A DNA stretch of 64,000 nucleotides from assembly GCA_002103105.1 (NCBI GenBank), contig DAAY01000005.1, positions 124,001 through 188,000 on the forward strand, in the 5' to 3' direction. Made by a program: the position numbers and the translations under genes. This DNA is from Candidatus Gastranaerophilales bacterium HUM_1. Its GTDB lineage: Bacteria; Cyanobacteriota; Vampirovibrionia; Gastranaerophilales; Gastranaerophilaceae. The stretch's first letter is position 1, and each line of letters starts with the position of its first letter. Below the pieces are notes generated by a model. The model searched no databases and was not told where the DNA came from. It saw nothing but the letters and a program-made list of their open reading frames with translations. Positions 22,456 to 31,375 of this stretch are shown here, piece by piece.

Positions 22456-25005
22456 ATGTGTTTTTTTAAAAAGTATCATGAAAGTTTATTTAGATGTACA
22501 AAGCCGTATCAATATGTTGGAGGAGAGTATTTATCTCGGAATAAAGATTTTGATTCTGCTAAGATTAGATTCGCTCTCGCTTTTCCTGATAAGTATGAAA
22601 TAGGAATTTCGAATTTAGGTGTCAGAATTCTTTATGAGATGATTAATAGACAGCCTGATTTTATGTGTGATAGGGTTTATGCTCCAGAACCAGATTTTCA
22701 GCCAAATCCGTTGTATGCAGTGGAATCGAAGAGAGCTTTAAACGATTTTGATGGAATTGGTTTTTCTGTTCAGTATGAAATGGCATATCCAACTATTCTA
22801 AAAATGCTTGAAATGTCGGGTATTCCGTATAGAAATGAGGATAGAACAGATGAAGATCCTATAATTTTTGCTGGTGGTCCTTGCACTTATAATCCGCTTC
22901 CTTTATCGGATTTTATTGATGTATTTCTGATTGGCGATGGTGAAGATTCGATTGTTGAAATTTGCCAAATTTTAGAGAAAACAAAAGGTTTACCTCGTCA
23001 AGAAAGAATAAGAGCTTTGTGCGACGGAGAAAACTCTGGAAGGTGGTCAAAATCTATCGGTGGAAAGGTTAGAAAACGAATAGCTAATCTTAAAAAAGAA
23101 ACAGCTCTTGTTTCTTATCCTATTCCTTTTTCCTCATCTATTCAAGACCGTGCTGTTGTTGAAATCCGTCGTGGATGTGGAAGAATGTGCCGTTTTTGCC
23201 AACCTGGACACGTGACATTACCAATTCGAGAACGTAGTGCGGAAGATATTATTGACCTCTCAAAAAAACTTGTAAAAAATACTGGTTATGATGAGTATTC
23301 TTTATTATCCCTTTCATCTAACGATTATGCCAATATTAACGAAGTAATAAAAGAATTGGCGGTTGATTTTAACGACAAAAAGATTTCGGTTTCTCTTCCG
23401 AGTCAAAGAATTGATGGTTTTAATTTAGAACTAGCAAATTTAGTTCAAAGCGTACGAAAATCGACAATGACACTAGCTCCAGAAGCAGGAAGTCAAAGGC
23501 TTCGTGACGTAATTAAGAAAAATATTACTGAAGAACAGATAATGAATGCTGTTTTAACTCTATATGAAAATGGGTGGTCTAGAGTAAAATTCTATTTCAT
23601 TTGTGGACTACCAACTGAAACACTTGAAGATATGGATGAAATGGCAGAATTATTTAGGCGTATTCGCTATCGTTCAAGACTTATTAAAAAAGAAAAAGGA
23701 TTAAAACACTCACTTGATTTAACTTGCACATTATCAATTTTTGTACCAAAACCGTTTACTCCTTTCCAGTGGTGTCCTCAAATGAATTTAGATGAAGTTA
23801 CTGCTCATATTCACTATTTGATGGAACAAGTTGCACATATAAAAGGTGTCAAAGTTAATTATCACGAAAAATTTGTTTCTTTAATTGAGGCTGTTTTAAC
23901 TCGTGGAGATGATTCTCTTTGCAGTTATGTTGAAGCTCTTTACAAAAAAGGTTGTTATTTAGACGCTTGGGGTGAATATTTTAAGAAGGATGTTTGGTTT
24001 GAAACTGCAAAAGAACTTGGTATTGATTTAAACACCTTAGCTCAAAAACAATTTAGTTTAGATGAAGTGTTACCTTGGGATTTTATCGACACTGGTATAA
24101 ATAAAGAATGGTTTGTTGAAGAGTATAAAAAAGCTTTTGCTGTAAATGAAAATTCTCCTCACATTGTTCCAACTTGCCAGCAACAATGTGTAAATTGTGG
24201 GGTTTGTACTAATTTTAAAGTTCATAAAGTTATGGCAAAACCATTTGTAGCAAGCGAAAAAGCCCAAGAATTAGCTAAGAAAATTGCAATTCCAACAAAT
24301 CCTGCTTTAGCTCCTCAAGATGTTAAAGAAACTTTTAGATATAGGGTAAAATTAACAAAAACTGGTATTTTGAGATACTTTTCACATTTAGATTGGCAAA
24401 ATACATTTTTTAAATCTATTACACGTTCGGATTTAAAAGTCGCATTTTCTTATGGATACAATCCAACAATGAAAATTTCAATGGGAGTAGCTCTTCCTTT
24501 ATTTTGTGAGAGTCTTACCGAGTTAGTTGATATTGAACTGTGGGAAGATGTTTCACCAGAATTTGTGAAAGATGAATTGCAAAAAGTTTTACCAAAAGAA
24601 TCTCAGATTGTATCCGTAGAAAAGATAAATAAATCAGTTCCTTCGATAGATCAAATGGCTTGTTGGGCGGAATATAAAATAAAAATTGCGGATATTGCAT
24701 GTGAATCTGGAAAATCTCTTTACGATTTTGAAAATTTAGTATATAATACAGAAAAAGTTTTAGCTTCTGATGAGATTTTAGTCGAGAAGAAAAACAAAAA
24801 AGGTTTAGTGAAAACAATAAATATGAAAACTTCAATTGGTTCACATCGATTTGAAGATGGTTATTTATTCATAGTATTAAAGACTGGTCAAGGGTCTGAA
24901 ATTCCTCCGTTGAGAGCTGATGTATTGATGAATATTATTGCTCCAGATGTATTATTTGATATTACGAGGATAAAATTCTTAACTGAGTCTTTGCATGAGT
25001 TATAG
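22456..25005 (+). CDS. TIGR03960-type radical SAM protein with C-terminal DUF2344 domain
   Basis: An 849-residue fusion. Residues ~1-200 resemble the B12-binding-like N-domain of this family, and ~230-450 form the radical SAM domain with the 4Fe-4S motif C-x3-C-x2-C in RRGCGRMCRFCQPG. A small Cys cluster CQQQCVNCGVCTNF is near residue 575, and DUF2344 (FRYRVKLTKTGILRYFSHLDW) fills the last ~230. The reaction is unknown. The family is commonly found right before a ribonuclease G/E gene, as here, which suggests a link to RNA or ribosome metabolism. In some bacteria the two parts are separate genes. Confidence 0.9.
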   Translation: MCFFKKYHESLFRCTKPYQYVGGEYLSRNKDFDSAKIRFALAFPDKYEIGISNLGVRILYEMINRQPDFMCDRVYAPEPDFQPNPLYAVESKRALNDFDGIGFSVQYEMAYPTILKMLEMSGIPYRNEDRTDEDPIIFAGGPCTYNPLPLSDFIDVFLIGDGEDSIVEICQILEKTKGLPRQERIRALCDGENSGRWSKSIGGKVRKRIANLKKETALVSYPIPFSSSIQDRAVVEIRRGCGRMCRFCQPGHVTLPIRERSAEDIIDLSKKLVKNTGYDEYSLLSLSSNDYANINEVIKELAVDFNDKKISVSLPSQRIDGFNLELANLVQSVRKSTMTLAPEAGSQRLRDVIKKNITEEQIMNAVLTLYENGWSRVKFYFICGLPTETLEDMDEMAELFRRIRYRSRLIKKEKGLKHSLDLTCTLSIFVPKPFTPFQWCPQMNLDEVTAHIHYLMEQVAHIKGVKVNYHEKFVSLIEAVLTRGDDSLCSYVEALYKKGCYLDAWGEYFKKDVWFETAKELGIDLNTLAQKQFSLDEVLPWDFIDTGINKEWFVEEYKKAFAVNENSPHIVPTCQQQCVNCGVCTNFKVHKVMAKPFVASEKAQELAKKIAIPTNPALAPQDVKETFRYRVKLTKTGILRYFSHLDWQNTFFKSITRSDLKVAFSYGYNPTMKISMGVALPLFCESLTELVDIELWEDVSPEFVKDELQKVLPKESQIVSVEKINKSVPSIDQMACWAEYKIKIADIACESGKSLYDFENLVYNTEKVLASDEILVEKKNKKGLVKTINMKTSIGSHRFEDGYLFIVLKTGQGSEIPPLRADVLMNIIAPDVLFDITRIKFLTESLHEL

Positions 25006-25018
25006 AAAAGGATTTTTT

Positions 25019-26935
25019 ATGAGTGACAAAAACAGAAATTCAAATCAATCAGTAGAAAAAAAGATTGTAATTGCAGAACGAGATAATATTGCTGCCGTTC
25101 TTGAAAACAAAAAAGTTACAGATTTCTTTATCCATAGAGGTGAAGTTCTTTTAGGTGATGTGTATTTGGCAACTGTTGATAATATTTTGCCAAGTATTGA
25201 TGCCGCATTTGTAAATGTTGGAACAGATAAAATGGGCTTCCTTCATGCTCAAGACGTTATGGGTAAAGGAACTTTAAAAGAAAAACTTTCACCAAAACAA
25301 AAATTGGTAGTTCAAGTTGTTAAAGAGCCAACAGGACATAAAGGACCAAGAGTTACAACAGAAATCAGTCTTCCTGGAAGATTTTTGGTTTTGATGCCAA
25401 ATGAGCCAGGGGTGAACGTAAGTAAAAAAATTGAAAATTCAAAAGAACGTGCAAGATTAAAGGCTATTGTTAATCTAATCAAGCCTGTTGGTGTAGGTGT
25501 AATTATCAGAACTGAAGCTGAAGGTCAATCTGAGGCCGATATTCAAGAAGATTTAGAAATTCTATTGGAAAAATGGAATAACATTATTACTTCTGCTGAA
25601 ACTTTAACTCCTCCGAATTTAATTTATAGAGATCAAGATTTGCTTTATAGAGTTATTCGTGAAGCTTGTACCGATGATGTTAAAGAAATCATTGTTGATA
25701 CTCCATTTGCACTTAATAGAGTTCAAAATATCTTACAAAATTGGCATATGGCAAAAGGGATACAAGTTACTTTATACAAAGGAACAGAACCTCTTTTAAT
25801 TGCTATGGATATCCATAAAGAAATCAAAGCTGCTTTGAATATTAAAGTTAATATGCCATCAGGTGGATATTTATTCATTCAGCAAACAGAAGCATTGACT
25901 GTAATTGATGTTAACAGTGGTAAATTTATTAGCTCTGCTACTCAAGATGAAACTATTTTGAAAACAAATATTGAAGCAGTTCACGAAATTGCACGTCAAT
26001 TGAGATTACGTAATATTGGTGGAATGGTAATTGTTGACTTTATCGATATGATGTCCAGAGCTGATAAACTTGCGATGATGGAAGAATTAGAAATTGCACT
26101 TGAACCAGATAAGGCTAAACCTCAAGTTGGTCAATTGTCTGATTTGGGTCTTGTAGAGCTTACTCGTCACCGTCAAGGTCAATCTTTATCAGAAATTTTC
26201 ACTAAAAAATGTCCTCACTGCCAAGGTAGTGGATATTCAATGATTGATTTTAATTTTGCAACTCCAACAGCAGAAGGTGAATATCGTGCAAAAGCTGCGA
26301 AAATTAAACTTCCGACTGGTACATTTAAGAAGAATAATAAATTTAACAACAAAAATAATAATCAACAAGTGCAACAACAAGCTCCAGAAGTTGCAGAACA
26401 ACCTCAACGTCCTGTAATTGAGACTTCTCCAGAAGTTGTTGCAACAGAAGAAGTTGTAAAAAAAGAAAATAATAAAAGAAATAAAAACAGACGTAATAAA
26501 TTCGACAAGAATAACAAGCAGCCTCAACAACAAGGAGAAGAACAAGAGGTTAAACCTTCTGAACAACCAGTAGAAACTCCAAAAGAAACAGTTGTAGCAG
26601 AGTCAAAAGTTGAAGAAAAGGTTGTTGCTGAAGTTGTGACACCAGAGGTTCAAGAAGAACCTGTTGTTGAACCAAAAATAAAAGGTAAATCAAGAAAAAG
26701 AAAAGCAACGGCCAAAAAAGTTGCAGAGGTCGCATCTGAAGTAGAAGTTGTTGCTCCTGTTGTTGAAGAGGTTAAAGCAGTTGAAGAACCTAAAGAACAA
26801 GAAGAACAAGAAGAACAAGAAGAGCAAGTAGAAGAAGCTCCTAAAAAAAGAACAAGAAGACCAAATAGAGGTGCTTCAAAGGCTGCTAAAACATCTAAGA
26901 AAAAGAAAAAATCTGAGGATGAAGTTGAAGAATAA
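25019..26935 (+). CDS. rng: ribonuclease E/G
   Basis: This endoribonuclease cleaves single-stranded, 5'-monophosphate RNA in rRNA maturation and mRNA decay. From the ATG at 25019 (with AAAGGA upstream) it is 638 residues. An S1 RNA-binding domain (GDVYLATVDNILPSIDAAFV) is at ~35-110 and the catalytic core extends to ~400 with the metal-binding Asp residues in TVIDVNSGKF and IVDFIDMM. CPHCQGSGY (near 400) is the Zn-link. The last ~220 residues are low-complexity, rich in Glu, Gln, Lys and Val, with a nine-base tandem repeat, ending in a basic KKRTRRPNRG and KKKKK patch. This resembles the disordered RNase E scaffold tail rather than a plain RNase G. Confidence 0.93.
   Translation: MSDKNRNSNQSVEKKIVIAERDNIAAVLENKKVTDFFIHRGEVLLGDVYLATVDNILPSIDAAFVNVGTDKMGFLHAQDVMGKGTLKEKLSPKQKLVVQVVKEPTGHKGPRVTTEISLPGRFLVLMPNEPGVNVSKKIENSKERARLKAIVNLIKPVGVGVIIRTEAEGQSEADIQEDLEILLEKWNNIITSAETLTPPNLIYRDQDLLYRVIREACTDDVKEIIVDTPFALNRVQNILQNWHMAKGIQVTLYKGTEPLLIAMDIHKEIKAALNIKVNMPSGGYLFIQQTEALTVIDVNSGKFISSATQDETILKTNIEAVHEIARQLRLRNIGGMVIVDFIDMMSRADKLAMMEELEIALEPDKAKPQVGQLSDLGLVELTRHRQGQSLSEIFTKKCPHCQGSGYSMIDFNFATPTAEGEYRAKAAKIKLPTGTFKKNNKFNNKNNNQQVQQQAPEVAEQPQRPVIETSPEVVATEEVVKKENNKRNKNRRNKFDKNNKQPQQQGEEQEVKPSEQPVETPKETVVAESKVEEKVVAEVVTPEVQEEPVVEPKIKGKSRKRKATAKKVAEVASEVEVVAPVVEEVKAVEEPKEQEEQEEQEEQVEEAPKKRTRRPNRGASKAAKTSKKKKKSEDEVEE
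26795..26827. repeat. nine-base in-frame tandem repeat in rng
   Basis: GAACAAGAA is repeated about 3.5 times, giving EQEEQEEQE. Copy-number changes keep the frame, so it can vary tail length without knocking the gene out. Confidence 0.8.
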
Positions 26936-27230
26936 ATTATTCAATAATTTCATATTAGCAATATTAGTAGTGCTTTTTAGTACTACTAACTTTGCTTATG
27001 CTCATGGTGCAAGATTACGAGCGATGAAACCAATGATAGAAAAATATGCAATTGTTATGGTTGCAATTGTTGTTGCTTCGTTTGCGTTATATGTTGGATT
27101 ATCTATATATAACCGATTATTAGCAATGAAAAAGTTGAAAAATTTTACTGAATCTAATTCTTCTTTGAAAACACCAGAAACAGTGGAAAATTCAGTTACT
27201 ATGTACATTACAAAAAATCGTTTGAAATAA
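26919..27230 (+). CDS. small membrane protein, unknown
   Basis: A 103-residue protein starting inside the end of rng (17-base overlap), so probably translated by coupling. Residues 1-24 look like a signal peptide (MKLKNK, hydrophobic core, FAYAHG cleavage region). A second hydrophobic segment YAIVMVAIVVASFALYVGLS spans about 43-62, followed by a polar tail. It may be an exported single-pass membrane protein. No family recognised. It is followed at ten bases by the small pilin-like gene. Confidence 0.75.
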   Translation: MKLKNKLFNNFILAILVVLFSTTNFAYAHGARLRAMKPMIEKYAIVMVAIVVASFALYVGLSIYNRLLAMKKLKNFTESNSSLKTPETVENSVTMYITKNRLK

Positions 27231-27239
27231 GGGTAAGAT

Positions 27240-27461
27240 ATGAAAAAAGCTTTCGGAATGTTAGAATTACTTATAGTTGCTGTAATTGTTATCGTTTTGT
27301 ATTTTACTTGTTTCCATTCTAATTATGGTCGTTCAAATCCGTTTGATGACAATGCTAGAATAAATTCACAAAAAGAAATCGTGGATAAGAAAGTTAAAGA
27401 AGTTGAAAATGCAAAAGCAATGAAAGAACGTATTGAAAATAATTTAAAAGGTGATTACTAA
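27240..27461 (+). CDS. minimal pilin-like protein
   Basis: Only 73 residues, but the N-terminus MKKA-FGMLELLIVAVIVIVL has the layout of a class III-like prepilin: basic leader, cleavage before Phe, Glu at +5, and a 15-20 residue hydrophobic helix. The remaining ~45 residues are one charged helix (KEIVDKKVKEVENAKAM). It would be a pilin reduced to the N-terminal helix. GGGTAAG precedes the ATG, and its stop abuts sdaAB. Whether the prepilin peptidase processes it is untested. Confidence 0.7.
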   Translation: MKKAFGMLELLIVAVIVIVLYFTCFHSNYGRSNPFDDNARINSQKEIVDKKVKEVENAKAMKERIENNLKGDY

Positions 27462-28130
27462 ATGAAAAAATCTACTTTATTTGATATTATTTCTCCTGTA
27501 ATGATTGGTCCATCAAGTTCTCATACGGCTGGGGCTGTTCGTTTAGGTTTATTAGCAAAAAATATTTATAAAAACACTCCGAAAAAAGTTGTTTTTAAGT
27601 TATACAATTCTTATGCACACACAGGAAAAGGTCATGGAACTGAAAAAGGCTTACTTGCTGGTGTTCTAGGGTTGAGTGTTGATGATAGAAGAATTAAGAA
27701 TATTTTTGAATCTGATATAGCTAGGGAAATTGATTATAGTTTTGAATATTATGACAATTTTAAATATCATCCAAACGCAGTTGAAATGATATTTGATGGT
27801 GAAAATAAAATGTTTATTGCTGGTGAATCTGTTGGTGCAGGCGAAGTTGCAATAAGAAAAATAGATGATTTTAATGTTAAATTAACAGGAAAATATAATA
27901 CATTAATTCTTGTTTATAAAGACATGCCTGGAATGATTTCACAAGTTACATCAATTCTTCAATCAAAGAATATAAATATTGCATCTTTGATTTGTGATAG
28001 AAATGCTAAAGGAAAAGAAGCTTCAATGATTATCAGTATTGATGGGAATATTGATTCTTCTGTTGTTGAAACTGTGGAAGAAATTCCCGAAGTTTATTTT
28101 GTAAGTTATGTAGAGAAGTTGGAAAATTAG
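27462..28130 (+). CDS. sdaAB: L-serine dehydratase, beta subunit
   Basis: The beta subunit of the 4Fe-4S L-serine dehydratase that converts L-serine to pyruvate and ammonia. The 222-residue sequence begins with TLFDIISPVMIGPSSSHTAG, the SDH-beta signature, and ends in an ACT domain (NTLILVYKDMPGMISQV) from about residue 145, likely sensing serine. Start ATG directly follows the stop of the pilin-like gene and the alpha subunit follows after one base. Confidence 0.96.
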   Translation: MKKSTLFDIISPVMIGPSSSHTAGAVRLGLLAKNIYKNTPKKVVFKLYNSYAHTGKGHGTEKGLLAGVLGLSVDDRRIKNIFESDIAREIDYSFEYYDNFKYHPNAVEMIFDGENKMFIAGESVGAGEVAIRKIDDFNVKLTGKYNTLILVYKDMPGMISQVTSILQSKNINIASLICDRNAKGKEASMIISIDGNIDSSVVETVEEIPEVYFVSYVEKLEN

Positions 28131-28131
28131 T

Positions 28132-29013
28132 ATGGATATAAGTATAAATACATTTGAACAGATGAAAGATGCTTGTCTTTCTTTGGATAAACAAATTTAT
28201 GAAATTGCACAAGAGAATATGGCATCGGAAGCGGATATTACAGTTGATGAAGTTAGAGCTTTTGTAAATAAAAGTTTATTTGCAATGAAGGAAGCTATTC
28301 AAACAGGTATGGCAAGTAAAGAACTTTCTATGAGTGGGATGTGCGGACAGGATTGTTATCATGTTCAACAAAGATATAAATCAGAACGCTCTATGTTTGG
28401 TCCTTTGTTTGAAAAAATTATTGAATATGCACTAGCTACAAGTGAAGAAAATATTAGAATGGGTAAAATTGTTGCTTGTCCAACGGCTGGTTCTTGTGGT
28501 ATTTTGCCAGCTGCTTTAATTTCTGTATCAGAACAATATAATCACTCAGAAAGAGAACAATTGAACGCCCTAATTACTGCTGGTGAAATAGGTAGAATTA
28601 TTTCTGCGAAAGTTTCCTTAGCTGGTGCTGTTGCAGGTTGTCAAGCAGAATGTGGTGTAGCTTCTGCAATGAGTGCTGGAGCAGTTTGTCAATTGAGAGG
28701 TGGAAATGTTTCTCAAATTTTAAATGCGGCAGCTTTAGCTATGAAAAATCTACTTGGTTTAACTTGTGATCCTGTTGCGGGGCTTGTTGAAGTTCCTTGT
28801 GTAAAGCGTAACCCGTTTTTAGCTGTACATGCAATTACCGCGGCGGAGTTAGCGTTAGCGGGAGTAGAGTCTAAAATCCCGATTGATGAAGTTATAGATG
28901 CAATGGAACAAACTGGTGCTTTGATGTCACCAACATTGAAAGAAAGCTCTCAAGCAGGTTTAGCAACAACTAATACGGGAATTGCAGTAAGAAAACAAGT
29001 CTTTGGCGAATAA
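28132..29013 (+). CDS. sdaAA: L-serine dehydratase, alpha subunit
   Basis: The catalytic alpha subunit, 293 residues as usual. Iron-sulfur and substrate motifs are clear: CPTAGSCGILPAAL near residues 117-130, GCQAECGVASAMSAGA near 168-183, and CDPVAGLVEVPCVKRN near 212-227. Together with the beta subunit it degrades serine to pyruvate for energy and carbon. It is oxygen-sensitive through the 4Fe-4S cluster, which fits an anaerobe. Confidence 0.96.
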   Translation: MDISINTFEQMKDACLSLDKQIYEIAQENMASEADITVDEVRAFVNKSLFAMKEAIQTGMASKELSMSGMCGQDCYHVQQRYKSERSMFGPLFEKIIEYALATSEENIRMGKIVACPTAGSCGILPAALISVSEQYNHSEREQLNALITAGEIGRIISAKVSLAGAVAGCQAECGVASAMSAGAVCQLRGGNVSQILNAAALAMKNLLGLTCDPVAGLVEVPCVKRNPFLAVHAITAAELALAGVESKIPIDEVIDAMEQTGALMSPTLKESSQAGLATTNTGIAVRKQVFGE

Positions 29014-29019
29014 TCATTG

Positions 29020-29054
29020 ATAAAATTAAAAGCTCCTAAGTGTATTTAGGAGCT
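29020..29054 (-). terminator. terminator of the AAA+ gene
   Basis: A 9-bp stem AGCTCCTAA/TTAGGAGCT (29031-29054) is followed on the minus strand by TTTAATTTTATC. On the plus strand no T run follows, so it serves mainly the minus gene. Confidence 0.7.
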
Positions 29055-29091
29055 GTCAGCGTATATAGTTATATAAGAAGGATGAGGAAAA

Positions 29092-30618
29092 TTACTTTCC
29101 AAAACCGATTGGGTTTCTATTATTTGATTTATGTTGTGTTTTAAATGCTTCAATCGCATTCAAAAAGTCTTGGTGTTTAATTGTTGCGTTTTCAATATCA
29201 GAATCTTTAAATGTACCTTTTTCCATTTTTTCATAAATCCCTAGACGTTTCATCATTTCTTCTTTAGCTAGTTTTGTTATGAATTTGATATCACTTCCTA
29301 CGGTTTTAATTGAGTGCATTTTGTCAACAAGTTCTTCCTCATTAACATCTTTGTCTAAAGGTCTTCCTTCTGTGTGAATTTTAAAGATTTGTCGTACTCC
29401 ATCTTTGTCTGGTTCTCCTACTAGAATGTGTTTACTAAATCTTTCTGCTCTTTTTAATGCTGGGTCTAATCCTTCATATTTATTGGTTAAACCTAAAATA
29501 TAAACATTGTCTCCGTTGTCATAAATATCTGTCATACAAGTAAGGATTTGGTCAATTAATTTGTCGTCGTAGTGATCTCCAGTACCTCTAGTAGCACCAA
29601 CAGCATCAATTTCGTCAATGATACCAATTGAAGGTTGAGATTTAGTTAATCTATCAAAAAATTCTCGTACATTCGCTTCTGATTCTCCTACGTATTTTTG
29701 TTGGAATGCTGGAGCACTAATGTATTCACAGTTGATGCCTGCTTCATTTGCAAGAGCTTTACATAATGCCGTTTTACCAGTCCCTGCTGGCCCATGTAAA
29801 ATAAAACCTCTTGTAATATCTTCTGGAGCGTAAACTGCTGGATATTTTACAGGGTACAAGATACCTTTTTTTAGTTCCTCAATCGCTTTATCTTGACCCC
29901 CAATCTTAGAAAAATTGAGTTGTGTTACTGGTTTTTCAGCTAATAAAATTCTTTTTGCAACTGTTTTTTTATTTAATTTTGCTAAATCATCTTGCACATC
30001 TTTTGAAAAGTCGTGAACAGTTGAAAATCCTGAACGCATTTTCCATAAATCATGTTGAGGTTTATCTTTCAAATGTATGGTATCACTCCCATATTGGAGA
30101 GTATCATTATTAACTATATAAAAGCTATCTCCTGCCTCTAACTTGTAGCTTTTACCCCCTGTAATTAAATTCATTTTTTTATCATTGATATTTAGTACCT
30201 CAATATCTCCAAGAGTATTTTTGAAGAATGCAAAGTTATTTTTCAAACTTTTTTCTTGCATAAAAATTTCTTTTTTAATTGCAAAGCTAATTTTGTTCAA
30301 CCCTTTTGATAAAGCTTTTTGAGCCTCATTGAAATTTGCACCAGTGACTATAATATCTCCAATCTTTAAATTCTGAAATAAAGACGCTAATTTATCCTCA
30401 AATGGAACTTGTTCAAGGAGTAATTTCGCTGCTTTTTGAACTTCATTTCCTTTGAATGATATGTTTGGTCTATTTACCAAGTCTTTCCCGTAGCCAAAGT
30501 TTTGGATTTGTGACATGTATTGGCTTTGGAGTGCTTGGGTGTTTTGTGTCTTGTTTGTTTTTCCTTGTTTGTAACTTGAAGGATAAATGTTTGTGCTTTG
30601 TACTGGTGTAATTCTCAT
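29092..30618 (-). CDS. AAA+ ATPase of the FtsH/p97-like classic clade with a novel N-terminal domain
   Basis: A 508-residue protein. Residues 1-50 are disordered and Gln/Asn/Ser-rich, followed by PNISFKG (51-57). Residues ~80-190 form a beta-rich domain I do not recognise. A single AAA domain follows: Walker A GPAGTGKT (276-283), pore loop KYVGESE with Tyr309, Walker B IIDEID (333-338), sensor-1 LTNKYEGLDPAL, and arginine finger in KRAERFSKHI. The pore aromatic suggests substrate threading, but there is no protease domain and no membrane helix. It is therefore more like a Cdc48/PAN-type unfoldase than FtsH. Partner and substrate are unknown. Confidence 0.88.
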   Translation of the reverse strand: MRITPVQSTNIYPSSYKQGKTNKTQNTQALQSQYMSQIQNFGYGKDLVNRPNISFKGNEVQKAAKLLLEQVPFEDKLASLFQNLKIGDIIVTGANFNEAQKALSKGLNKISFAIKKEIFMQEKSLKNNFAFFKNTLGDIEVLNINDKKMNLITGGKSYKLEAGDSFYIVNNDTLQYGSDTIHLKDKPQHDLWKMRSGFSTVHDFSKDVQDDLAKLNKKTVAKRILLAEKPVTQLNFSKIGGQDKAIEELKKGILYPVKYPAVYAPEDITRGFILHGPAGTGKTALCKALANEAGINCEYISAPAFQQKYVGESEANVREFFDRLTKSQPSIGIIDEIDAVGATRGTGDHYDDKLIDQILTCMTDIYDNGDNVYILGLTNKYEGLDPALKRAERFSKHILVGEPDKDGVRQIFKIHTEGRPLDKDVNEEELVDKMHSIKTVGSDIKFITKLAKEEMMKRLGIYEKMEKGTFKDSDIENATIKHQDFLNAIEAFKTQHKSNNRNPIGFGK

Positions 30619-30873
30619 CTAAATCGCCTACCTCATGTTTCTACTCACTAATCAATAAATAATATTACATATGTAGTAGGTTATTTCTTTTTTAGTTTTT
30701 TGTCAAGTAATAATGTGTACCAATTGAGATTTGAGGCGTCTTGAAAAAGATGTAAAGTCTTACTACAAGCGTAATTTATACACTTAAATTTAACTTTACT
30801 TTTATTAACATAAAGAATAAATTTATAAATATTTTTTTGGAAAAGTGAAAACTAAATTTGCTACATATCTTGG

Positions 30874-30914
30874 CAAAAAAATAACAGAGAAAGGATTTAA
30901 CCATTCTCTGTTAT
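30874..30914 (-). terminator. terminator of tRNA-Arg (ACG)
   Basis: A perfect 11-bp stem ATAACAGAGAA/TTCTCTGTTAT (30881-30914), then a run of seven T on the minus strand. Confidence 0.9.
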
Positions 30915-30915
30915 T

Positions 30916-30989
<74 letters not shown>

Positions 30990-31007
30990 ATATTCTTCAC
31001 AACACTT

Positions 31008-31036
31008 ATCTTACATAAAAAAAACTTTTTTTTCAA
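31008..31036 (-). promoter_or_regulatory. promoter of tRNA-Arg (ACG)
   Basis: On the minus strand TTGAAA (31031-31036), 17-nt spacer, TAAGAT (31008-31013). Start of transcription would be near 31001, a short leader before the tRNA. Confidence 0.6.
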
Positions 31037-31120
31037 GTCTAATTTTTATTAAAATAAATGGAATTATTATTAAGTCTTATAGCAACTTCAAATATATAAT
31101 TTATTATGTGGAGGTTAAGT

Positions 31121-31315
31121 ATGAAACATTTAACAAAGAGAGAATTGGAGGTTTGCAAATACTTGACGCAAGGATTGGACAATTCTGAAATTGCTGCTCG
31201 TTTATTTATTAGTCGTCACACTGTAAAAATATATGTGAGTTCAATTATTGAAGCCCTTGGAGCAAAGAATAGAACTGAAGCAGCATATATTTTAGCAAAA
31301 CGTAATATTATGTAG
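31121..31315 (+). CDS. stand-alone LuxR-type HTH regulator
   Basis: Just 64 residues, all of it a GerE/LuxR DNA-binding domain: LTKRELEVCKYLTQGLDNSE, then IAARLFISRHTVKIYVSSI as the helix-turn-helix, and LGAKNRTEAAYIL. There is no receiver or ligand-binding domain. The ATG at 31121 is chosen over 31106 because GGAGG lies properly before it. Such minimal proteins can bind DNA as dimers on their own or pair with larger regulators. Target genes are not evident; the amidase gene downstream has its own promoter. Confidence 0.88.
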   Translation: MKHLTKRELEVCKYLTQGLDNSEIAARLFISRHTVKIYVSSIIEALGAKNRTEAAYILAKRNIM

Positions 31316-31326
31316 ATGTAACATTT

Positions 31327-31355
31327 TTGCTATTTGCAAAAAAGAATAATATAAT
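31327..31355 (+). promoter_or_regulatory. promoter of the amidase-murI operon
   Basis: TTGCTA (31327-31332), 17-nt spacer, TATAAT (31350-31355), 20 bases before the ATG at 31376 with AAAAGG as ribosome binding site. Confidence 0.65.
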
Positions 31356-31375
31356 CTTATAAAAGGTTAGATTAT

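Noticed and set aside
26795..26827. Nine-base tandem repeat in rng as a phase-variation switch
   Set aside because: The unit is a multiple of three, so copy-number change cannot shift the frame; at most it changes tail length.
30619..30873. Small RNA or gene in the gap upstream of the AAA+ gene
   Set aside because: Only AT-rich sequence without a stable hairpin, open frame or clear promoter of its own was visible.
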